From Acidimicrobiaceae bacterium (GTDB lineage: Bacteria; Actinomycetota; Acidimicrobiia; Acidimicrobiales; UBA8592), in NCBI GenBank assembly GCA_024641655.1, contig JAHECR010000001.1, positions 79,738 through 143,737 on the forward strand: a stretch of DNA of 64,000 nucleotides, given 5' to 3'. This document shows, piece after piece, positions 26,416-34,859 of the stretch. Position numbers and translations under genes: made by a program. The notes beneath the pieces were generated by a model. It worked only from the letters and a program-made list of their open reading frames with translations. It had not been told where the DNA came from and made no database searches. Position 1 is the stretch's first letter, and each line of letters opens with the position of its first letter.

Positions 26416-26919
26416 TCAGCGCGCGGCTTGCTCCAAGTCGAGAAGGAAACGCTTCGCGTCGAGACCACCGGCGAACCCGGTGAGGCTGCCGTCGGCGCCG
26501 ATGACCCGATGGCACGGCAGCACGATCGAGAGCGGGTTGCGCCCGTTCGCCGAGCCGATCGCGCGGGCCGCACCCGGACGCCCGACCCGAAGGGCATGCT
26601 CGGCATAGGTACTCGTCGAGCCGTACGCGATGTCGGTCAGCGCCATCCAGACCGAGCGCTGGAATGAGCTACCCACCGGGTCGAGGGGGAGCGCAAAGGC
26701 GCGCCGGGTCCGAGCGAAGTACTCGTCGAGCTGCGTCCGGGTGGCGTCGACGACGGTGCCGGGGGGTGCTGCGTCGCTCAGGTCGAGGCGCACCCGACCG
26801 ATCGGCTCTTCGGGCCACAGCACCGCCCGCAGCCCCACCTGCGAGGCGACAATCGTGAGGGGTCCGAGCGGGCTCTCGTAGGTGCCGACTCGGAGGCGCT
26901 GGTCGGGCATCGTCGTCAT
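26416..26919 (-). CDS. ogt: Methylated-DNA--protein-cysteine methyltransferase
   Basis: The 167-residue protein has the suicide-Cys motif LPCHRVIGADGSLTGFAGG and the preceding helix-turn-helix region (RAIGSANGRNPL). It removes O6-alkyl groups from guanine. The ATG overlaps the stop of the Ada-AlkA gene as ATGA, so both repair proteins are made from one message. Confidence 0.93.
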   Translation of the reverse strand: MTTMPDQRLRVGTYESPLGPLTIVASQVGLRAVLWPEEPIGRVRLDLSDAAPPGTVVDATRTQLDEYFARTRRAFALPLDPVGSSFQRSVWMALTDIAYGSTSTYAEHALRVGRPGAARAIGSANGRNPLSIVLPCHRVIGADGSLTGFAGGLDAKRFLLDLEQAAR

Positions 26920-28415
26920 TCCTGTCCCTTCTGGGGTGGAGTCAGAGGCGGCGAGGCGGAAGCGGAGGCCCAGAGGTGATGGGCAAGGTAGCTGCGCCAC
27001 GGCGACCAGGACGGCGACCGATCGGCGAGGGCTTTCGCCGAATCGGCCAGATCCCAGCGCGCCGCAGCAGCCCCGATCACGTGGTCGCGCTCAGGCAGGA
27101 CGTCGGGATCCCCGACCGCTCGGAGCGCGACGATGTCTGCGGTCCAGCGCCCAATGCCCGCAAGCGCGCTAAGCCGGGCCCGGAGCTCGTGGCGGTCCAC
27201 GCCGCGATCGATGCGCAGCCCGGTCGCGCACGCCGTCGAGAGTGCCCGCAGGGCGTCGGCGCGGGCCTCCGTGAGGCCGACGACGCCCAGATCGGCCTCC
27301 GCCAGGGTCTGCGGTCGAGGGAAGAGCCGGCGACCCGGCGGAGCACCACCCAACGGGTCGCCACACGCCTGAACCAGCCGAGCAGCCAGCGTCACCGCGG
27401 TGCGGACGTGCACCTGCTGGGAAACCACCGCGAGCACGGCGGCCTCGAATCCGTCGACCGCGCCCGGCACGCGCATGCCCGGGCGCAGTGTCACGAGCGG
27501 GCGAAGTTCGCCGTGTCCCGCGAGCGCCTCCTGCACGATGCGAGGGTCGGCGTCGAGGTCGAGCAGTTGGCGGCAACGGGCGACGGCCGTCCCGAGATCG
27601 GCGATCTGTTCGAGCCAGAGCTCGCACGAGACGTGGTCGTCGAGCACCTCGAGGCGCACCGAGCCGCCGCCATTGGGCAGGCGGAGGGTGCGACGCAGCA
27701 CGGAAGGACCGTCCACGGGTTCGCTCCACCAGACGCCGGGAACGGCGTGCAGCCGATGCCACCGGACGAGCTGGTCGGCATCGAGCGGGCGGCGGAAGGG
27801 CAGGCGCACCCGCACCAGCCCCGGCGTGGCCGAGGTGGGTGTTGCGACCTGGCGCAAGGCCGTCGGGGAGGTCCCGAACACGTCGCGCACGGTGTCGTTG
27901 AATTGTCGGATGCTCGAGAATCCGGCGGCGAACGCGACCTCGGCAAAGGGCAACGACGTCGTCTCGATGAGGGTGCGTGCCGTGTTGGCCCGGTGGGCCC
28001 GAGCGATGGCGAGGGGACCTGCGCCGATCTCCGACAGCAGGAGTCGATGCAGGTGGCGGCCGCTCACTCCCAGCTCAGCGGCCAGACCGGTGACCCCGGC
28101 CCGATCCACGAGTCCATCGCCGATCAGACGCATCGCCCGACCGACGAGATCCGAGCGCAAATTCCATTCGGGCGAGGCGGGGGTCGCATCGGGCCGGCAG
28201 CGCTTGCACGCCCGGAAGCCGGCGCGCTGCGCGGCTGCCGGTGTGGAGAAGTACGCGACGTTCGCGCGCTTGGGACGAACTGGGGTCGGACACGATGGTC
28301 GGCAGTAGATCCCGGTCGTGCGTACGCCGACGATGAACCACCCGTCGAAGCGGTCGTCGCGACTCTCGATCGCGGCGTAGCAGCGCTCCTCGTGTGCGGG
28401 CAGTTCCCATGCCAT
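26916..28415 (-). CDS. Ada-type regulator fused to AlkA 3-methyladenine DNA glycosylase
   Basis: The 499-residue fusion has, in order: an Ada zinc domain (YCRPSC and ACKRC, CX3C plus CX2C; the first Cys is the methyl-phosphotriester acceptor in Ada), an AraC-type helix-turn-helix (about 85-185), an AlkA N-terminal domain, and a HhH-GPD glycosylase domain with ALAGIGRWTADIVALRA and the catalytic Asp in LPERDHVIG. It would sense methyl damage, activate its own operon and excise alkylated bases. The start at MAWELPAHEERCY gives standard spacing to the Ada domain; longer in-frame starts add an unmatched 28 residues. Confidence 0.93.
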   Translation of the reverse strand: MAWELPAHEERCYAAIESRDDRFDGWFIVGVRTTGIYCRPSCPTPVRPKRANVAYFSTPAAAQRAGFRACKRCRPDATPASPEWNLRSDLVGRAMRLIGDGLVDRAGVTGLAAELGVSGRHLHRLLLSEIGAGPLAIARAHRANTARTLIETTSLPFAEVAFAAGFSSIRQFNDTVRDVFGTSPTALRQVATPTSATPGLVRVRLPFRRPLDADQLVRWHRLHAVPGVWWSEPVDGPSVLRRTLRLPNGGGSVRLEVLDDHVSCELWLEQIADLGTAVARCRQLLDLDADPRIVQEALAGHGELRPLVTLRPGMRVPGAVDGFEAAVLAVVSQQVHVRTAVTLAARLVQACGDPLGGAPPGRRLFPRPQTLAEADLGVVGLTEARADALRALSTACATGLRIDRGVDRHELRARLSALAGIGRWTADIVALRAVGDPDVLPERDHVIGAAAARWDLADSAKALADRSPSWSPWRSYLAHHLWASASASPPLTPPQKGQE

Positions 28416-28535
28416 GACGGCATCGTGACCCGCCAGAACCCGGATTGCTAGCGGGAATCGGACATCTCGGTGGCCGTCGGGCCGGCGCCGCACTGACAAC
28501 GGACACTCGGCCTCGACGTGCCAACCCGCGCTGAG

Positions 28536-28781
28536 TCAGCGGCGGACAGCCCTCGCGGTCTCACGTTGGGTCCGAGCGACGAGCTCCGCACTGACGAGAT
28601 CGATCTCACCGTCGGCCCAGCCGTACCCGCAGGCTCGACACCGATGGCGCACCGTCCTGGCCACGTGGTCGATCGCTCCAAGGGAGAGTTCACCGCTCCC
28701 ACACAGCGGGCAGGCGGGGCGGGCGTTCGCCCGTGCCTTTCGCGGCCCGGCCGACGCACTGCGTCGCATGAAGCGCCCCAT
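28536..28781 (-). CDS. Small zinc-ribbon protein
   Basis: The 81-residue protein has CPLCGS (about 24) and CRACGYGW (about 48), a two-knuckle zinc ribbon, flanked by basic segments. AAGGAGG lies 9 nt before the ATG, good support for real translation. Function is unknown; a nucleic-acid or protein-binding role is plausible from fold only. The 281 nt to the next gene (28782-29062) shows no further coding signal. Confidence 0.7.
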   Translation of the reverse strand: MGRFMRRSASAGPRKARANARPACPLCGSGELSLGAIDHVARTVRHRCRACGYGWADGEIDLVSAELVARTQRETARAVRR

Positions 28782-29050
28782 GAGCTCGACCTCCTTCCGC
28801 TCGTTCGCCCGAGTCCTTCGGGACGGATCCCGACCTGTGCCATGGTGTCACCATTCGTGACCGGCACCACGGGCCGAACGAACCTCTCGCGGAGCGTGCC
28901 GTTCACTGGGTATTCGGGACTGCCCCGGGAGCCGACTGGGCGCTCGACGGCCACCGAGCGTGCTGGTGATGCTGCCGCGGGACCCACGTTGCTCGCGTAG
29001 GACCGCCGCGCCCGAGACGACCGGTCCCCGCGCCGGCCCGTGTGCTGGGC

Positions 29051-29056
29051 TAGAAC
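29051..29056 (+). promoter_or_regulatory. Leaderless -10-like element TAGAAC
   Basis: TAGAAC ends 6 nt before the GTG at 29063. Confidence 0.45.
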
Positions 29057-29062
29057 GCCGTC

Positions 29063-29590
29063 GTGACCTTCATGCCCATCGTCGGGACGCTCGTCTACCT
29101 GCTCGACCGTGTCAACGGCGCCGTGCTGATGATCCGACGCGACGCGCGACCCGACGACGACCACTTCGGCAAGGTCAACGGGCTCGGAGGAAAGCTCGAG
29201 ATCGACGAGGACGTCGCAACGAGCCTTCGACGCGAGGTGAACGAGGAGGCCGGCGTGGCACTGACCTCGGTCACCTTGCGCGGCACCCTGACCTGGTCGA
29301 ACTTCGGACCCCGGCGAGAGCAGTGGCTCGGCTTCGTGTTCCTCGCCGACGGCTGGGTGGGTACGCCGTTGTCGTCGAACGCCGAGGGAACACTCGAATG
29401 GATCCGACTCGACCGGCTCCTGGCAGCCTGCGACGAGGACCCCGACGTGCGCCGACGGGCCGAACTCCCCATGTGGGAAGGCGACCGGCACTTCGTGCCC
29501 CTCGTCTTCGACGACGACCCTCGCCAGTTCCACGGCACGATGCCCTATGACGGCGACACGCCCGTCGGCTGGACCTTCGAACGTCTCTGA
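29063..29590 (+). CDS. Nudix hydrolase, MutT/MTH1-like
   Basis: The 175-residue protein has a complete Nudix box (GGKLEIDEDVATSLRREVNE then EAG, about 43-65) and the preceding KVNGLGGKLE stretch common in 8-oxo-dGTP diphosphatases of the MTH1 type. It may sanitise oxidised nucleotides. It starts with GTG by the leaderless pattern and stands alone. Confidence 0.85.
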   Translation: MTFMPIVGTLVYLLDRVNGAVLMIRRDARPDDDHFGKVNGLGGKLEIDEDVATSLRREVNEEAGVALTSVTLRGTLTWSNFGPRREQWLGFVFLADGWVGTPLSSNAEGTLEWIRLDRLLAACDEDPDVRRRAELPMWEGDRHFVPLVFDDDPRQFHGTMPYDGDTPVGWTFERL

Positions 29591-29607
29591 CCAGCCGTCG
29601 GCTCGGT

Positions 29608-30486
29608 TCAGGACCGACCGGCGCCGATCAGCACGTCACGCAACGCGGCAACGGCGGGATCGGTCGCGGCGTTGTCGCGCACGGCCACGACCAGCCGTCT
29701 GCGAGTGAGCACCCGCGCCCGTCGCAACGGCCCGTCACCGGCCTCCGCCTGTGCCGTCGGCAGGACGGTCCACCCCAAACCGAGCTTGACCATTTCGCGC
29801 AGAACTTCGGGCTGATGGGACTCGGCGACGACCTCCACGGGCGCACCGGCCACTCGCAGTGCTTCGGCGATGACGGCACGGGTGTGGGACCCGTCGGGGA
29901 ACAGCACCCACGGTCCCCATGACGCGGGGGGTCCGGCGCGTCGGCCATCGGGCCGGTAGATCGCGAGATCCTCGTCGAGTAACGGGGTGATCTCGACACC
30001 GGTGACCGCCGACGCGGGCGCGACGGCAACCACGAGGTCGACCACGCCAGAGGCGAGGTCGTCGAACAGCGGCCCGGAGGGCTGGACCGTCAGGCGGAGG
30101 GCCAGGTCCCGATGCGCGTCGCGGAACCGATGCAGGTGGCCGGGGAAATGGTGCACTGCGGCAGCGTCGATCATGCCGATCCGCAAGGTGCCGACGTCGG
30201 CGGCGCGGACCCGATCGGCCCACCGGGTGAGGTCACCGGTCAGCGCCACCACCTGACGGGCGTGGGCGAGGACCGGCGTCGCAACCGGTCGCAACACCCG
30301 GCGCCGGCCCTCGCGGTCGAACACCGAAACCCCGACACGCCGTTCGAGCTCGGCGAGGCCCTGGGAGAGTGCCGATGGACTCACTCCCAGCTCTGCAGCG
30401 GCGGCGGCCCACGTCGGGGCGTCGGCGACGGCCACCAGGTACTCGAGTTGACGAATCGAGAGGTCGGGAAGGGCGGGCACCTTCAT
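29608..30486 (-). CDS. LysR-family transcriptional regulator
   Basis: The 292-residue protein has a LysR winged helix at the N-terminus (LSIRQLEYLVAVADAPTWAA; SPSALSQGLAELERRVG) and a periplasmic-binding-like effector domain. The ATG was chosen just before the conserved helix; upstream residues lie in another gene's space. It is divergent from inositol-3-phosphate synthase with only 64 nt between the starts, so it probably controls that gene. Confidence 0.9.
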   Translation of the reverse strand: MKVPALPDLSIRQLEYLVAVADAPTWAAAAAELGVSPSALSQGLAELERRVGVSVFDREGRRRVLRPVATPVLAHARQVVALTGDLTRWADRVRAADVGTLRIGMIDAAAVHHFPGHLHRFRDAHRDLALRLTVQPSGPLFDDLASGVVDLVVAVAPASAVTGVEITPLLDEDLAIYRPDGRRAGPPASWGPWVLFPDGSHTRAVIAEALRVAGAPVEVVAESHQPEVLREMVKLGLGWTVLPTAQAEAGDGPLRRARVLTRRRLVVAVRDNAATDPAVAALRDVLIGAGRS

Positions 30487-30537
30487 CACAATAGTTCGGA
30501 CTTTCTTCACCTTTGGAGCGCAGCGTTCGATCACGCT

Positions 30538-30543
30538 TATGCT
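30538..30543 (+). promoter_or_regulatory. Leaderless -10 element TATGCT (ino1)
   Basis: TATGCT ends 7 nt before the ATG at 30551. The 64-nt divergent space is less GC-rich than its surroundings and would hold the LysR operator. Confidence 0.6.
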
Positions 30544-30550
30544 TCGGACC

Positions 30551-31852
30551 ATGACTGCTCGAACCATCGCCCCAGCCACGGGTCGCCTCGGGGTTCTCAC
30601 CCCCGGAATGGGCGCCGTGGCCTCCACCTTCATCGCCGGTGTCATCGCCGCCCGCAAGGGACTGAAGCCACCGATCGGATCCGTGTCGCAGATGGCCAAC
30701 ATCCGTCTCGGCACCCGCGAAGAGGGTCGAAACCCACTCATCCGCGAGTTCGTTCCCCTCGCCGACCTCAACGATCTCGTGTTCGGCGGATGGGATCCGC
30801 TGTCGGCGAACGTCCTGGAGGCCGCGGAGACCGCCGGCGTCCTCGACAGCACTGATCTGGCCTCGATCTCCAACGAACTCGAGGCCATCGTCCCGATGGA
30901 CGCCGTGTTCGATCGCCGCTGGGTCTCCAAGCTCGACGGTGTGCGCGTCAAGAAGATCGAGTCGAAGTGGGACCAGGCAATGGCCCTCATCGACGACATC
31001 GCACGCTTCAAGGCCGAGAACGACTGTGACCGCCTCGTGATGGTCTGGTGCGGATCCACAGAGGCCTACCAGGAACCGTCGGACTGTCACGCCACCGTTG
31101 CGTCGTTCGAGCAGGGCCTCAGGGACAACGACGCGAACATCTCCCCCAGCCAGATCTATGCCTACGCGGCGCTCCAGTCCGATGTTCCCTACGCCAATGG
31201 CGCTCCGAACCTCACCGTCGATCTCGACTGCATGATCGAGCTCTCGAAGTCTCGCGGGGTACCGATCGCCGGCAAGGACTTCAAGACGGGACAGACCTTG
31301 ATGAAGACGATGCTCGCCCCGGGTTTCAAAGCCCGCATGCTGGGGCTGCGCGGCTGGTACTCCACCAACATCCTGGGCAACCGAGACGGTGAGGTCCTCG
31401 ACGACCCCGAGAACTTCAAGTCGAAAGAGGTCTCCAAGCTCGGCGTGCTCGACGCGATCCTCCAGCCCGAGGTCTACCCCGACCTCTACGGCAACATCGA
31501 CCACGTGGTGCGGATCAACTACTACCCCCCGCGCGGCGACAACAAGGAGGGCTGGGACGCCATCGACATCTTCGGGTGGCTCGGCTATCCGATGCAGATC
31601 AAGGTCGACTTCATGTGCCGTGACTCGATCCTCGCCGCCCCGATCGTGCTCGACCTGGCGCTGTTCATGGACCTCGCGGCCAGAGCCGGTGCGTCCGGCG
31701 TCCAGGAGTGGCTGAGCTTCTACCTGAAGGCGCCGCAGGCTGCCGGAGCCACGCCGGCCGAACACGATCTGTTCATCCAGCAGACCAAGCTGAAGAACAC
31801 GCTGCGCGAGTGGATGGGCGAGCAGCCCGTCACCCACAGCGAAGCGGGCTGA
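30551..31852 (+). CDS. ino1: Inositol-3-phosphate synthase
   Basis: The 433-residue NAD-dependent enzyme converts glucose-6-phosphate to inositol-3-phosphate. It has the N-terminal NAD motif LTPGMGAVAS, GSVSQMANIRLG, and the active-site stretch AGKDFKTGQTLMKTMLAPG. It is longer than the roughly 360-residue mycobacterial Ino1 and resembles the form found in several other bacterial phyla. Inositol feeds phosphatidylinositol and mycothiol in actinobacteria. It is divergent from a LysR gene. Confidence 0.92.
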   Translation: MTARTIAPATGRLGVLTPGMGAVASTFIAGVIAARKGLKPPIGSVSQMANIRLGTREEGRNPLIREFVPLADLNDLVFGGWDPLSANVLEAAETAGVLDSTDLASISNELEAIVPMDAVFDRRWVSKLDGVRVKKIESKWDQAMALIDDIARFKAENDCDRLVMVWCGSTEAYQEPSDCHATVASFEQGLRDNDANISPSQIYAYAALQSDVPYANGAPNLTVDLDCMIELSKSRGVPIAGKDFKTGQTLMKTMLAPGFKARMLGLRGWYSTNILGNRDGEVLDDPENFKSKEVSKLGVLDAILQPEVYPDLYGNIDHVVRINYYPPRGDNKEGWDAIDIFGWLGYPMQIKVDFMCRDSILAAPIVLDLALFMDLAARAGASGVQEWLSFYLKAPQAAGATPAEHDLFIQQTKLKNTLREWMGEQPVTHSEAG

Positions 31853-31871
31853 GCTGCCCGAGCCCAGCCGT

Positions 31872-31877
31872 TAGCGT
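31872..31877 (+). promoter_or_regulatory. Leaderless -10 element TAGCGT
   Basis: TAGCGT ends 6 nt before the ATG at 31884, within the 31-nt gap after ino1. Confidence 0.55.
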
Positions 31878-31883
31878 TGGGGC

Positions 31884-32567
31884 ATGGCCACCGAGCATCC
31901 CCAACCGTTCTTCGACGCACCGGCGGGCGCCTGTCGTCTCGTCCTGGTGCGCCACGGGCAATCGATTCCCTACCGCGAGGGGTCGCCATTCCCGCTCGTC
32001 GGCGGGCACGGCGACCCTGAGCTGTCTCCTCGGGGTCGCTGGCAGGCCGAGCGGGTAGCCGAGCGTCTCGCCGAGGAGCCCATCGACGCCATCTACGTGA
32101 GCACGCTCACCCGCACCCATCAGACCGCTGCGCCGCTCGCGGCCCGGTTCGGGATGACCCCGGTCGTCGAGCCCGATCTGCGTGAGATCTATCTCGGCGA
32201 GTTCGAGGGCGGCCGCATACGCCAGGCCACCGCCGAAGGCCATCCGGCGATCGCACGGATGCAAGAGACCGGCGAATGGGGGCACATCCCCGGAGCGGAG
32301 TCCAACGAACAGCTCCGGTCCCGGACCGTCGCCGCCATCGAGCGGATTCGGGCGCAACACCGCGACGAGATGGTCGTCGCCGTGGCTCACGGAGGGGTGA
32401 TCGGCGCACTCCTGGGTCACGCAGCGCAGGTGCATCCGCGCACCTTCGGCGGCACCCGCAACGGAGCGCTCGCGTACCTGTACCTCACTGAGGAGCGTTG
32501 GCACATCCGCAGCTTCAACGACGCGAGCCACGTCGGCCCGCTCGACGCCGATCTCGATCCCCGCTGA
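31884..32567 (+). CDS. Histidine phosphatase family protein
   Basis: The 227-residue protein has LVLVRHGQS (catalytic His about 24), the ELSPRGRWQAERVAERL region, Glu in LREIYLGEFEGG and the second His in VAVAHGGVIG. It belongs to the phosphoglycerate-mutase-like phosphatases; substrate unknown. Position after ino1 would suit a sugar-phosphate or inositol-phosphate substrate, but that is speculation. Confidence 0.85.
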   Translation: MATEHPQPFFDAPAGACRLVLVRHGQSIPYREGSPFPLVGGHGDPELSPRGRWQAERVAERLAEEPIDAIYVSTLTRTHQTAAPLAARFGMTPVVEPDLREIYLGEFEGGRIRQATAEGHPAIARMQETGEWGHIPGAESNEQLRSRTVAAIERIRAQHRDEMVVAVAHGGVIGALLGHAAQVHPRTFGGTRNGALAYLYLTEERWHIRSFNDASHVGPLDADLDPR

Positions 32568-32578
32568 CGGCCGGCGCA

Positions 32579-32594
32579 CCGACCGCCTGGTCGG
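32579..32594. terminator. Hairpin between convergent genes
   Basis: CCGACC-GCCT-GGTCGG is a perfect 6-bp stem in the 31-nt gap between convergent genes. The same stem recurs at 44253-44268. Confidence 0.5.
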
Positions 32595-32598
32595 GGCA

Positions 32599-33474
32599 CT
32601 AGCCGAGGCCGAGCAACCGCGCCGGCGTGGTCGCCACCATCATCGCGAGGGTCTCCTCGGCGATGCCCTCGGCCCAAAGCGCCTCGAGGAACTCCTGTAG
32701 CCCTTCGGCCGGGCGCGGCACCGCGGTGGTCCAGCCGTAGTCGGTCGACAACACGACCCGGTCGGCGCCGATCTCGTCGATGGTCTCGGCCATCGCCCGT
32801 GGCGACCGCCCCAGGACCCCCATCACGTCCTGGCAGGCAAGCGCGGTCAGCTCGATTGTGGCCCCCAGATCGGCGAGCTCGCGACACTGGGCCGCATCGA
32901 GTCCCGGACCGGCCAGCTCCTCTCCCGCGTGGGTGACGACGACCTTCTGGCGCCTGGCGAACGCGCGCACGACCGCGTAGTGCTCCGCAGCAGTGGTGTG
33001 TCCCGTGGCCAGGACCGCGTCACATGCCCTCACCAATGCGGCGATCTCGTTGACGGCTTCGACGACGGCGCCACCGTCATCGATCACGCCGATGCCGGGC
33101 CCGTCGTCGTGACGGTGCCTGCCCCGTTTTGCGAAGTCCTCCACGCTGTGCACGGTGGGGAGCCAGACGATCTTCGCCCCCATACCGAGGGCCGCCTCGA
33201 CACCGTCCACGTTGAGGCCCCCCGACGGGTAGTCGGTGCACACGCCCCCGAAGACGCGTAGCCCCCGCACCATCTCCTCGAGGTTCGCTGCGAGCTGGGG
33301 CGAGGCGAAGCTGTGCGACTTGAGCACGATCGCCTTGTGCCCGCTCTCGGCTGCCTGTTGCGCGGCCTCGAGCCCACTGACGCTGTGGCCGTGACCGACC
33401 TCGAGCGTGCCCCCGATCGTGTCGGGTCCGAAGTGGCAGTGCAGGTCGATGGCGTCGGCGATGCGCAGGCTCAT
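32599..33474 (-). CDS. DUF6282 amidohydrolase-like protein
   Basis: The 291-residue protein starts with the metal-binding motif DLHCHFGPD and has further candidate ligands in LKSHSF, ATGHTTAAEH, VVTHAGEE and STDYGW, arranged as in amidohydrolase-type TIM barrels. The pattern matches the DUF6282 family, for which no reaction is established. A TAGCGT element about 28 nt upstream is a possible promoter. Confidence 0.75.
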   Translation of the reverse strand: MSLRIADAIDLHCHFGPDTIGGTLEVGHGHSVSGLEAAQQAAESGHKAIVLKSHSFASPQLAANLEEMVRGLRVFGGVCTDYPSGGLNVDGVEAALGMGAKIVWLPTVHSVEDFAKRGRHRHDDGPGIGVIDDGGAVVEAVNEIAALVRACDAVLATGHTTAAEHYAVVRAFARRQKVVVTHAGEELAGPGLDAAQCRELADLGATIELTALACQDVMGVLGRSPRAMAETIDEIGADRVVLSTDYGWTTAVPRPAEGLQEFLEALWAEGIAEETLAMMVATTPARLLGLG

Positions 33475-33608
33475 GAGGCGGCCCCCGGGTCGGAATCAGG
33501 CCACGCTAGTACCCCGACCGGCAGCGGTCGCCGGGGTGCGCCGCGGGGACGCCCGCAACCGGGGTCCGACAACGCTGCAAGTGGTGCCGGTCAAGGTACG
33601 ACAACCTC

Positions 33609-34739
33609 CTAGGCGCGTTCGGCCCGCAGGACCACGAACTTCGGGTCGGCAGCGACGACGGTCACAGCGCTCCGACCGAAGAGCCGGTTGAGCTTGGTGT
33701 GATACCCGAGATGGCGGTTGCCCACCACCCAGAGGTGACCGCCCGACCGCAGCGCGCGGTGCGACTCGGTGAACATCTGCCAGGCAACCGCGTCGCCGAC
33801 GGCGTGGTCTTCGTGGAAGGGCGGGTTGTTGACGACGAGGTCGACCGAACCCGCCGGGAGGTCGCCGATGCCGTCGGCGACCTGGAATCGACAACGGGCG
33901 ATGTCGACGCCACTCGCGCCCGCCGTTGCTTCAGCAGACGCGATCGCGGCGTAGGAGACGTCGCGGAAGTGGACGACGCTGTCGCGGTTGGCGAGCGCGA
34001 GCGCCGTTCCCAGGACTCCGTTGCCGCACCCCAGATCGACGGCGACGGCCGCCGCTGACGCCCCGGGCTGCTGCTCGAGGAGCAGGCGGGTGCCGATGTC
34101 GAGCCGGTCGTGAGCGAACACGCTCGCGTGACTCACGACCTCGATCCCACCGTCGACGACGAAGCGGACCGGGTACGGCGACGGTCCGGGCTCGAGCGAC
34201 GGATCGAGCTCCGCGAAGACGAGCCGCGCCTTCTTCCAGGCGAGCGAGGTCCGGGTCGCCCCGATGATGCCATCGACGGCGGCGAGGGTCGATCGGTGCA
34301 CATGACGGCTCATCGCGCCGGCAACCACCGTGGCCCCGGGAGCAAGCAGCGGCCGGAGCACATGGAGTTGGTGCTCCAGCGACGCGAGCGTACGCGGGAG
34401 CTTGATCACCACGACGTCGATGCCACCGTCGGGCGGCGTCGTGCTCGCGACGAACGGAACCTCGGAGCGGTGGCGCCCGTTGCGTTCGAGGTTCGCCGCA
34501 AGACCGCGGTGCGTGAGCTCGGAATCGGCCCAGACCTCGGGCCGCTTGTCGGCCAGCGCCACGGCCAGCGCTCCGAACGCGTCATTCACCAACACCCAGC
34601 GGCGGCCCTCGGGAGGGTGTTCAGCGAGGTGCCCGAGCAGGTATTCGTCCGCGGCATCCCAGGCGCGCAGCGTCGACTTCGCCCGCGCCGGATGACGCTC
34701 GAGCACGAAACCGCCCTGCGGTACCACCATTGCACTCAC
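33609..34739 (-). CDS. RsmC/RlmG-type rRNA guanine-N2 methyltransferase
   Basis: The 376-residue protein has two tandem methyltransferase-like halves, the N-terminal one degenerate and the C-terminal one active-looking, with VDLGCGNGVLG for SAM binding and NNPPFHEDHAVGD (NPPF) for N2-guanine catalysis. RsmC modifies 16S G1207 and RlmG 23S G1835; the sequence does not settle which. GTG at 34739 was chosen by the leaderless pattern; ATG at 34730 is an alternative. Confidence 0.85.
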   Translation of the reverse strand: MSAMVVPQGGFVLERHPARAKSTLRAWDAADEYLLGHLAEHPPEGRRWVLVNDAFGALAVALADKRPEVWADSELTHRGLAANLERNGRHRSEVPFVASTTPPDGGIDVVVIKLPRTLASLEHQLHVLRPLLAPGATVVAGAMSRHVHRSTLAAVDGIIGATRTSLAWKKARLVFAELDPSLEPGPSPYPVRFVVDGGIEVVSHASVFAHDRLDIGTRLLLEQQPGASAAAVAVDLGCGNGVLGTALALANRDSVVHFRDVSYAAIASAEATAGASGVDIARCRFQVADGIGDLPAGSVDLVVNNPPFHEDHAVGDAVAWQMFTESHRALRSGGHLWVVGNRHLGYHTKLNRLFGRSAVTVVAADPKFVVLRAERA

Positions 34740-34745
34740 CCGGCG

Positions 34746-34751
34746 AACCTA
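34746..34751 (-). promoter_or_regulatory. Leaderless -10 element TAGGTT (RNA methyltransferase)
   Basis: TAGGTT on the minus strand ends 6 nt before the GTG at 34739. Confidence 0.5.
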
Positions 34752-34846
34752 CCGGTGTCGGGTCCGAATCGAGACCACCTTCACTGCGGCGTCGTTCGAT
34801 CCGGGGCGTTTCGCGGTTCGAGCACGCATGCATGCCGACGGCGGGG

Positions 34847-34852
34847 TAGAAC
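34847..34852 (+). promoter_or_regulatory. Leaderless -10-like element TAGAAC (yaaA)
   Basis: TAGAAC ends 7 nt before the GTG at 34860. Confidence 0.45.
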
Positions 34853-34859
34853 TGAAGGC

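Noticed and set aside
28448-29533. A 361-codon minus-strand frame opposite the Nudix gene
   Set aside because: Antisense to a complete Nudix box with its own promoter; only the separate 28536-28781 frame has independent support.
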